This document shows, piece after piece, positions 55,895-64,000 of a stretch of 64,000 nt of DNA. The stretch spans positions 25,081,504 to 25,145,503 of the forward strand of contig CM064869.1 in NCBI GenBank assembly GCA_032719365.1, in the 5' to 3' direction. Below the pieces are notes generated by a model. That model was not told the DNA's origin, ran no database searches, and saw only the letters and a list, made by a program, of their open reading frames with translations. Both the position numbers and the translations under genes were made by a program. Every line of letters starts with the position of its first letter. Positions within the stretch are counted from its first letter, which is position 1. This DNA comes from Prinsepia uniflora (Eukaryota > Streptophyta > Magnoliopsida > Rosales > Rosaceae).

Positions 55895-58734
55895 TGACAG
55901 GACCCGCCCCGATCCCACAGGGACCACAAGGGGACGTGCCCTGCTCCCGTCTGACACCCAATAATTCATACCAATTTTAACCTCAAAACAACAAATGCAT
56001 AAATAACCAAATCAAAGTCATACATCAAATCCGAATTAAACGAATGTCAGACAAGGGATGAAATCCAGAATTACAAGTTGCGAGCACGACTCTATAGTAA
56101 ACCTGCGGGTACACCACCCAACAGGGGTTCAGGTACGCAGAAGTAGATCTATGCCTCAGCCTCAGGTTCTTCCTCTACCTCAGTATCACGACCTGGAGGG
56201 GTTTCCAAAAACATTAAGGGTGAGTGGACCGAAACTCATGTTTATAAAATCATTTGATAAGTAAAACATATAATTTACCCCTCCGTTTTCCAAACATGCA
56301 TGCATCCGTAATTAAAACCATCAATCATATAAAATGAACCATAGGGCATATAATAAAATCATAAGTATAATTTTAGTTGCTGCACTATACACTCCAATCT
56401 CGGCATCCCTGATGTCTGACGTCCCTGACGTCAATAAGGTCACAATCACAAGGCTACGCGTGCCACTCGGGTCTCAATTTCCGAGTTCAATCCCCGAACC
56501 CCGTTCGGGTACAGCATCCCCGATGCTTAGCGTCATAGACGCTGGACGTTCTAGACGTCCGTGACCTCTCCGGGGTACCTCATCCAGAGGAGACAGTATC
56601 ATATGGATGAATCTATACAGTGCAGTACCAAATACATTTTATTGATATCCACATGCAAGGCATATATATACCTAGATAAAATCCGAATCAATCATTAAGT
56701 TTCATCAAACGGGTCTCAAGCCCAAATACCGTGAAACGTGCCATAACCATATTTTCCATATCATCAAAACCATCATTGTTTTTAGCATGTGAATAAGTAT
56801 AATAAACCAGAAAACATTTATGCACGCAAGGGTTTAAGAAAATGGCCCACTCACAGTACAGTCCTGCTGAAAACCGAGCGTTTACCCTCGATTTGGTACA
56901 ATTACACAATCCCTGTCACATCCAAAGTATACGTAAGGGTCAATACAAACCCCCAACATTTAACCATGAAACCCTAGACCGAAACCGGTCCGGAAAAGCC
57001 GCCCGAACGCGCTTTCCAAGGCAATAACTCTCATTTTGACCAACTTAATGATCTCCGATCGACCCGAAACCACCGCCATTGGATCCGGATCGTCGAAACC
57101 TAAAGAATGGTGGTGGTCCCACCAAAATTACTGTTCACACGCGCCCCCACGCACCTGGTCAACCCTCTGGTCAACTGTGCTACAGTACTGCTGACGTCAG
57201 CATGACGTCACTGCTGACGTCAGCATGACGTCATCACTGACAGTGTCAGAGGACACGTGTCAGCAGTCCATTGGTCTCTGGTCTGACTGATTTCTGACAT
57301 GATGACGTCATCATGACGTCACTGCTGACGTCAGCATGATGACGTCATCATGACGTCACTGCTGACATCAGCATGATGACGTCATCAGTTACAGTAACCG
57401 GGTCTGAGAACGGGGTCACCGCAGACCCACGGTTCGACCCGATCAGTTCTTATCAACCCGACCACCATTTCTGATGGGATTTGTTCCTATGAGCTCGTCA
57501 CAATGTGTTCTATGGTTCTGTGGACTCAAAACTAGTTTCTAGGTTCAAAAATATACCTGAAAATCGACAGGAAACCGGCTGCCGTCTCTGGTTCGTCTTC
57601 TCCGGTGAGTCGTCAAGCTTCCAGCCGCGAACCTTGGTTCAAATTGGTCGTCTGGGTCCCTTAAGTGTGTCTTAGAAGCAACCAAACAAATTCAACGTCA
57701 AAAACGGTCGTTTCAAAGCAGGGAAGAAAATCAGGTACTCATGGGTTTTTCGTCCTATCGCCGCCGTGTCTCCGCCGTACACCGTCCAGATCAGTTCCTC
57801 GTCGTCCTGTCGTCACGGTGAACCCAACCGTACGTTGGTTCGAGTCCCAGAGTGAAGGTTTGGATGGTTTGGTGACTTGGGCTGTTCGGGTTTCCTTTTC
57901 GGGTCTGAGGGAAAACCGGCCGTGCAGGGTGGCCGTGGAGTGGTGGCCGGCGTCTGGGGGTGGCAGTTGGCCGCCTGGTGTTGCCGTGAGGGTGAGGTTG
58001 AGAGGTGAGGTGCTGGAGTGTTTGTTCGAAGGGGTAGCCGTGCTCACGGTTTGAGAGTAGTGAAATGTGAGAGTGAAAAATCTGAGAGTTTTAAAACAGA
58101 TGGCTGGATGGAATGAAGGGCTGAGATTTAATCTCAGCATAGGATCAATGGTGAGGATTTAAGGAAAATAAAATAATAAACTAACCTATTGGCCAACACA
58201 GATCCTTGTTTTGGGGAATGTAGGGGATGAGTGACACTTATCACTCATCCAAGGGTCCAGATTGATTTGATTAAAGTAATCAGATCCCATTAATAAAATA
58301 TTATTTTAATCCGGTTCTCGGTTGGTTCGGTTAAATGCGAAATACTTCCGTGATCATAACTTCCTCGTACGAAGTCCGATTTCGGCGTGCCGCCTGTCTA
58401 CGGACTCAGGACGTCGAGACTTACCCAACGGTCCTTGAGTCATGTGAAAATTAGTTTCCAAGAGGAAAGTCAACATTTTCACCCTAACCGTCCAAATTAC
58501 GGTAATGCCCCTGGACTTCCGATAGCCATAACTTTTTCCCTGATCGTCCGAAACGGACGTGCCACCTGGCTATGGACTCGTGACGTCCCAAACTACGTCA
58601 CGGTCATTGGTCAAAGTCCATTGGACCCACCAATCAAAAAGTCAACAATTTGGCCATACAAATCCCAAGGGTAAAAGCGTCAATTCAAACATTAATTTAC
58701 AATATTAAAATCCTCGAATTTCCAGGGTGTTACA
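55895..58734 (-). mobile_element. Solo LTR, 2.84 kb, gypsy family of 28532
   Basis: TGACAGGACCCGCCCC to TTTCCAGGGTGTTACA, reverse of the gypsy LTR, with a 5-bp duplication TTTTT (55890-55894 and 58735-58739). High similarity to the LTRs at 28532 and 35731 shows it came from the same family. It contains the densest TGACGTCA array in the window (57181-57386) and the inverted pair GTGAGTGGACCG (56220-56231) / TGGCCCACTCAC (56843-56854). The frame 57665-58054 and its antisense partner are not conserved in the sister LTRs. Confidence 0.93.
57181..57386. promoter_or_regulatory. Array of ten TGACGTCA palindromes
   Basis: I count ten perfect TGACGTCA octamers in about 200 bases, often in pairs as GATGACGTCATCATGACGTCA or CTGACGTCAGCATGACGTCA, plus one GACACGTGTC. 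TGACGTCA is bound by TGA-class and other bZIP factors. The array also folds on itself, since each unit is palindromic. Confidence 0.65.
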
Positions 58735-60824
58735 TTTTTGTTCATTTTCTTTACATGGTTTGGTTACTAGGATGAAAATAGGAAGATTGGAATCAAAATG
58801 GAAGAAAACATACCGAATTTGAGAGAATTTGGATGGTGAACCGGCTCCGCCGGTCGGACCGAATCGAAAACCAGTAGACTGGTTTGGACCTGGTCTGCCG
58901 AAGGAAGAATATAGTCCCTGTACAGGGCACGTGGCTCCCACGCGCAGGGGCTTCTGCCGACACGTGTGGGCGCGTGGCCAACTTTTTGGGGAAACTTCCA
59001 ACATGTAATTTCATCTATTTGATGTAATAAACATTTTGGGACTGGTTACGTGTCGATCGGACATCATTTCGATATGTTTTGGGGTGTCCGAAGTTTTAGG
59101 ATCGATTTTAAAAATAGTTAAAAATTCCAAAAACTTTCGGGGCTTTTATGAGGGGTTAATTAAGTCGTTGGTAACCCTCTATTACGATTTGGACATGTTT
59201 GGAAGTCCCGGTGATGACGATTGGCTCGGGAGAGCCGTATTACACGTGTATCGAGGCGACAGCTTTGGCTGTCTGTGATGGACTTTGGTTTTCTAAATTG
59301 ATGCATGCGTAAATGTTTTATATGTTTTTATGAACATGTTTTGTGATGCCATGAGCGCATTTGTGTGTGTTCACGTATTTGCACGTATTTCGAGGTTTCA
59401 ACCTTATACGGTGCTTATACGTGTTTATGCTTTCTGTTTTGGTTTCAATGAAATGATTTCTGATTTAGAAACAAGGAATCGGGCATGAGACCCATTTGGT
59501 TTTGTCTCGGGCATGTGACCCTATTGATGACCTACGGGTTTGAGTCGTGGTCGCGACGAGTGCTATGTGCACGTCGACGGACGATACGACACTCGCTTCC
59601 GGACTGGGATGCGTTCCTGCCAGAGAGGTCACGATGCATGTACCATTGTCGAGCAGCCACTGGAGGCTCGAATTCGGAGTGCTGACGGTTCAGGATATCG
59701 ATCGGTGATAGGTGCACCATGATCTAGAGGTGGTCGCCTCGGTTGAAATGTTCACGGCGACATACCAGGATTGAGAACAGTCCTGAACGGATGGTTGCAC
59801 ACGATCGAAATCGTGACTGGCCCTGAGATAACGGGCACGATGCCCAGTTGAGTCATGAGTTCGGGCTTGAGGCCCCGTTGGTTTACATTTGTGATTTCGG
59901 GTCAGGGACCCATTTTTGATTTTGTGATGGTTTTATGGAAAATCCGGGCGTGGCCTTTTGAATGATTTTGGAAATGATTTTTGAAACGGTTTTCCGTATA
60001 CCATCATCATGAAAGAATTCCCTCCAAATGTCTCATAGTATCCTGGAGTAGTCACGGGGCATTTGCCTGCGAGGGGTCATTGCACGGAGCGACCGGTCCA
60101 TATAGTGACTCAGGAGTAGGATTTCCAGAGGTTAAAACCTCCCTCGAAGGAGGATCATTGATCGGTGGGTCATTGACCTGGGTAGACCCAGGGAGACTTG
60201 AGATTTGAGACCTCGGGTAGCACGCGTAGCTTGGAATCGTGACAGGTGTGATTGTGACATCTCTGATGTCAGGCATCAGGGATGCCGAGGATTGGTTTTG
60301 GGCTGAGACCCATGTGATTTAATTTGGGCTGAGTCCCTACTGATTTGGTTTTGGACTGAGACCCACATGAATGGTTTTGGGCTGAGTTCTCACGTGTTTG
60401 ATTTACGGTTTTGGGCTAAGGCCCTAATGGTCTAATGCTTGATTTGATTAACTGGTTTTTCGAATGCATGCATGCTTTTTAGTGAAGGGCATAAATGTTT
60501 CTTTGTAAAAAAATGATTTTTATAAATTTTTTGTTTTGTCCACTCACAAGTTTTCGTGGTTTTAATGCCCTTCAGGTTAATCGCGGATGCGAGATGTAGC
60601 GGAGACCGAGACATCACATTCCTCCTCCAGATCCTGGCGTACTCTAAAAGCCCAGTGGGGCTAAAGTTGGCTTTTCCCTTGTCTGATACTTTGTGTCAGA
60701 CGGGATCAGGCGCTTCCCGCGTTAATCCCGGGGAGGATTTGGGACAGGTCCTGGCATTCTCGACCTTAGGTCAGGCCGAAAAGTTTTGGTACGAACAACA
60801 ACCATTGCCGAAGTAGAGTCAGAG

Positions 60825-61620
60825 TGATAAGACCTATTCCAAAATGCTTTGATAACCGTATCAAGTTCTACTCCCGTCTGAAAAATGAATCGAAATCCCA
60901 AAATACCTCTAACACATGTTAGAAAAGGGATAATGATATTAAACCCAAAACACTGTTTCAACAAAATTCGTAAAAATCCGTTACCATAAATCAAGTAAAA
61001 AATCTTGAAAATCATCAGATAATCATTTCAATTCAAATCGTGCAATAAAACATTTAAAACGTTTAACCATGCATGCATCACAGTTCATTAAACAAATGAC
61101 CATTCACAAAACATCCAAACAACTCAATCCCAAGCTATGCAGTTCTCCGGAGTTCCTAAAGCTAGTTGGTGTATCGAAAACCATAACTGAGGGTCACTAA
61201 TGTTCGTAATAATCTCACATTTCAATTCCCTAATTTTTGCGATAAATACGTGTTTAAAAGTTAAACATAACACTTTGGACATGCAAAAATACCCCGAGAT
61301 GGTGTCTGATCGACCCGAAACCTATGCCAAAGTGTCTGTAACATTGAAAACATCATAATTTGAATTGATTGAACTTCGAGGTAGTGTCGCAGGCACCCCC
61401 ACGTGTCGACGAAGGGTTGGCGAGTGGCTCCTTTGTACACTGTAGCTACGGTCGGAGCATGTACTCTCCTTCCTCCTTGGTCTGTGTTAACTCACGGGTC
61501 TTCAACTTGAACCCGACTTGGTAGCACAATTCGATTCTAAATCCACCATTTTACGTCCATTTTACATGATTTAAGCTTCAGATTGCATCTTTAGAAGCCT
61601 AGAAACTGCTCTATGATAAC
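60825..61620 (-). mobile_element. Truncated LTR stub, minus orientation
   Basis: Starts TGATAAGACCTATTCC, the reverse of the LTR end at 46452-46466, and has the conserved 'ccatgcatgcatcacagtt' and 'accattcacaaaa' blocks near 61070-61105. The expected far end is not found; sequence becomes plain AT-rich DNA at about 61620, so it is truncated. Confidence 0.65.
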
Positions 61621-62550
61621 AATCCTTAATAACGAATAAAATATGTCACAACCAAATAATATATAAAAACATTTTCTCTTTTTAAGAATATTAAACAAAT
61701 AACGTGAATTAGAAAAAAAAAATTGTAATTTTTTATAATTATTAACATGAATTATACTTCATGCTAAATTATTTTATAAAGATTAAGCTATCGTACAATG
61801 GGAGAATTATTAATAATTTTTTTATTTTTCAATATTATTAAATAATAGTAGAATTTTTATTTTTTATTTTTTTATCAAAAATGGAAGAATTTTTTATTTA
61901 AAAAATAAAAAATTGGGGAAGGGTGTTTGGTTATAAAATAGCTGAAGAAGGGGTAATTTTGGATTTTAAAATTTGAGAGGGTGTTTGTATAATTTTTAAA
62001 ACTTGAGATGGTCTTTGTGTAAATATAAAAAATCTCAGGGGTATTTTAGCAAATACCAAAAAAATAAGATTTATTTTCTATTTCTAAGGTATTTTATCAA
62101 ATCCATGATTACTTATTTGATAACTTATAACCTTTGACAAAAAAAAAAAGAAAGATAAGTTATAACGTTAATTTGTTTTAACATGTACTTATAACCATAA
62201 TTACCTAAGTGTAGCATAACAAATGAATGCTTCAATGGCTAAAGGCTCTAGTACATATTGAATCACGCACTCATAAATAAAAAGAAAGTCATCCACATTG
62301 TTAATTTGTTTTCTACAACCACAATAATTCCTCTTCACCAACTTTTTCTAAATATAACTTAAAAACTCCCAAAACAAACTCCAAAACCCAACAAATTAAG
62401 CAAACAAATTAAAACCAATAAACATGTTCAATATAAATTAAGCAATGAAGATTGAAGCGTCCTTTCTCAAATGCACAAAAGTCAAAAATTTAAAACCACT
62501 GCAGAAAATTCAAATCTTTTGAATTCAAGAAACCCTAGGATATATCCTAT
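61621..62550 (+). promoter_or_regulatory. AT-rich upstream region of the DUF3537 gene
   Basis: Long A/T runs and no element boundary that I can see. It must contain the promoter and leader of the gene starting at 62551, but I cannot place a TATA box with confidence among the many AT tracts. Confidence 0.4.
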
Positions 62551-64000
62551 ATGGAAGACGACACGAGGATCGACGAGGCGTTGTTAAACCGATCCAAGAA
62601 CAAGTTCAAACGCTGCGTTTCGAACGCACAAGACGAGCTGCACAGCTTCCGGTCCTACCTGCGGTGGATGTGCGTGGACCAATCAGATGCGAAGAGGGCG
62701 TGTCTATCGTGGTTCGTGTTTCTTTTATTTGGGCTCGTGGTCCCGGCCATGTCCCATTTTGTGTACGGTTGCGCCACGTGTGATAGCAAGCACAAGAGGC
62801 CCTACGACAGTGTCGTCCAATTGTCGTTGAGCAGCGTCGCCAGCTTGTCGTTTGTTTGCCTTTCGAGGTTTGTGAAGAAGTTCGGGTTGCGAAAGTTTTT
62901 GTTTTTTGATAAGCTTTATGATGAAAGCGAGACCGTCCGGAAGGGATACACTGCACAGCTCAATGTGAGTTTTGATCCAATGCTGATTTAGCCTTTGGTT
63001 TATTTATTACAGTAGTGACTCGTAAACATGCATTTTATTTACGATTTTGTCCATTTTTTACAAGAGGATTTTGTTGTTTAACACAATAAAGAAGAATTGT
63101 ATTACGCTGTAACATTAATTGAAAGTAATATACAAAATTAAAATAATATTTAAGTAATTAATTAAAATGGTGGCAAACAAAATTTAGTAACTATAAAAGT
63201 GGTGCTCTAAGTGACATATATATTGGCCGTTATGGTAATTTTGATGCAGAGATCGTTGAAGGTTCTGTGCGTCTTTGTCATACCATGCTTTGTCGCCGAC
63301 GGTGCCTATAAAATATGGTGGTATGCCTCCGAAGCCACTCAAATCCCTTTCGTAGGCAATGTTTATGCGAGTGCCGCGGTAGCATGCATAATGGAGTTGT
63401 TGTCGTGGCTCTATCGTACGACTGTTATTTTCCTGGTATGCGTCCTGTTCCGTCTGATCTGTTACCTCCAAATCCTACGGCTGCAAGACTTTGCCACAAT
63501 GTTTGAAGTGGACTCTGATGTGGGGTCCGTGTTGTCTGAGCACCTTAGGATCAGAAGGCACCTAACCATCATAAGCCACAGATGCCGTGCCTTCATATTG
63601 TGGTCGTTGATCTTGGTCACAGGGAGCCAATTTGCTTTGTTGCTCATCACAACCAAGTCCAGCGCCATTCACAATCTTGATGTCTACATAGCTGGTGAAC
63701 TTGTGGTATGCTACCTAAACACATTGGATATATACTAAAATGTAAATTACCGTTACACAAATATAATTTTATTCTGTTGCGACATGATGTTTAGATTTAT
63801 AAAAATAAAATGAAAAGTGTGTGGTTTTGTTGTTGTTACAGTTATGCTCCATAACCTTAGTTACGGGGCTGTTCATCCTACTGCGCAGTGCAACCAAAAT
63901 CACTCACAAGGCACAAGCAGTCACATGTTTAGCTGCCAAGTGGCATGTTTGCGCTACGTTAGATTCGTTTGATGCAGCAACAGGTCACATTGGCAACGAT
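62551..64000 (+). CDS. DUF3537 multi-pass membrane protein (3' end beyond window)
   Basis: Three exons in phase 0: 62551-62964, 63250-63705 and 63842-64000 (continues past the edge). Donors AAT/GTGAG and GTG/GTATG; acceptors TGCAG/AGA and TACAG/TTA. The 343 residues visible start MEDDTRIDEALLNRSKNKFK and fit the N-terminal three quarters of plant DUF3537 proteins (about 430-460 residues). Hydrophobic segments lie near residues 52-73, 88-106, 139-162, 175-210, 252-276 and 285-308, with a seventh expected beyond the window. No signal peptide. The family is plant-wide and poorly characterised. Published structure-based searches link it to the insect gustatory/odorant receptor superfamily (gustatory receptor-like proteins), so an ion-channel-like role has been proposed, not shown. 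The start is the first ATG of an open exon and matches family starts. No lesion is seen. Confidence 0.92.
62965..63249 (+). other. Intron 1 of the DUF3537 gene
   Basis: 285 bases, AT-rich, GT...AG. The in-frame stop at 62989-62991 would end translation if the intron were retained. Confidence 0.9.
63706..63841 (+). other. Intron 2 of the DUF3537 gene
   Basis: 136 bases, AT-rich with a T/G-rich tract before the acceptor, GT...AG. Confidence 0.9.

Larger units (their letters stand above)
55116..60756 (+). mobile_element. LTR (2.8 kb) carrying an opposite nested LTR
   Basis: Starts TGTGACAACCTATCCTTG (a decayed TGTAACGACCCGTCCCTG) and ends GGACAGGTCCTGGCA. Flanks TTCTT (55111-55115) and TTCTC (60757-60761) match at four of five. 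Own sequence is 55116-55894 and 58740-60756. It carries a tandem motif 'tttgggctgagacccacatg' (60295-60430, about four copies) and GTCCACTCACAA at 60538-60549. Frames 59036-59278, 59485-59722, 59981-60276 and 60432-60816 are unsupported. Confidence 0.85.

Noticed and set aside
57665..58054. 129-residue frame and a 133-residue antisense frame
   Set aside because: GC-rich LTR segment; the sister LTRs at 28532 and 35731 do not keep either frame.

Overview
The window is nuclear DNA of a flowering plant, most likely a woody eudicot; I cannot name the family from sequence alone. The evidence is an intronless class II ERF repressor gene, a plant-only DUF3537 gene with GT-AG introns, plant LTR retrotransposons primed by initiator-Met tRNA, a plastid psaB fragment, and hAT, CACTA, LINE and Cassandra elements. 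Only two genes look intact: the ERF3/ERF4-like repressor at 14378-15082 (+) and the DUF3537 membrane protein starting at 62551 (+), which runs off the right edge. Nearly everything else is transposable-element DNA.

Layout. 1-4035: tails of two nested minus-strand LTRs, then a LINE-type zf-RVT/RNase H pseudogene split by a 943-bp LTR remnant. 4520-5069: a hAT MITE with a perfect 8-bp target duplication. 6291-12519: a hAT element (perfect 8-bp duplication) whose ZMYM1-like transposase is broken by a 2.6-kb solo LTR, a stop and a frameshift. 12528-17793: the gene island with the ERF gene. 17794-19451: a short non-autonomous LTR element. 19955-20394: a perfect 146-bp triplication. 22943-23560: a foldback repeat with a psaB fragment in its loop. 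24065-47227: a CACTA transposon (3-bp duplication GTT) of about 5 kb, swollen to 23 kb. It holds a solo LTR (25843-38767) that itself holds a Ty3/gypsy element (28532-38466), a second solo LTR (39396-42413) with a 507-bp element inside, a third LTR (44247-46466), and an exon-like fragment of a molybdenum-cofactor-sulfurase gene. 48560-51660: a DUF4283 LINE fragment split by a solo LTR. 51866-54152: another LTR. 54426-55064: a Cassandra TRIM with 5S-rRNA-like LTRs. 55116-60756: an LTR with an opposite LTR nested in it. 60825 to about 61620: an LTR stub. 61620-62550: AT-rich DNA leading into the DUF3537 gene.

The LTRs are mostly 2.2-3.0 kb solo copies from several diverged but related families (ends TGTAACGACCCG...GGGTCCTGTCA). 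Two shared features stand out. First, many carry dense arrays of ACGT-core motifs (TGACGTCA, ACACGTGGC), some joined to CCAAT boxes in a form 15/16 identical to the plant unfolded-protein-response element P-UPRE. Second, every family carries a conserved inverted pair (GTGAGTGGRC with GCATGCA on one side, GCATGCA with GYCCACTCAC on the other), 0.5-1.2 kb apart. Both are candidates for undescribed cis-regulatory or structural modules of these LTRs.
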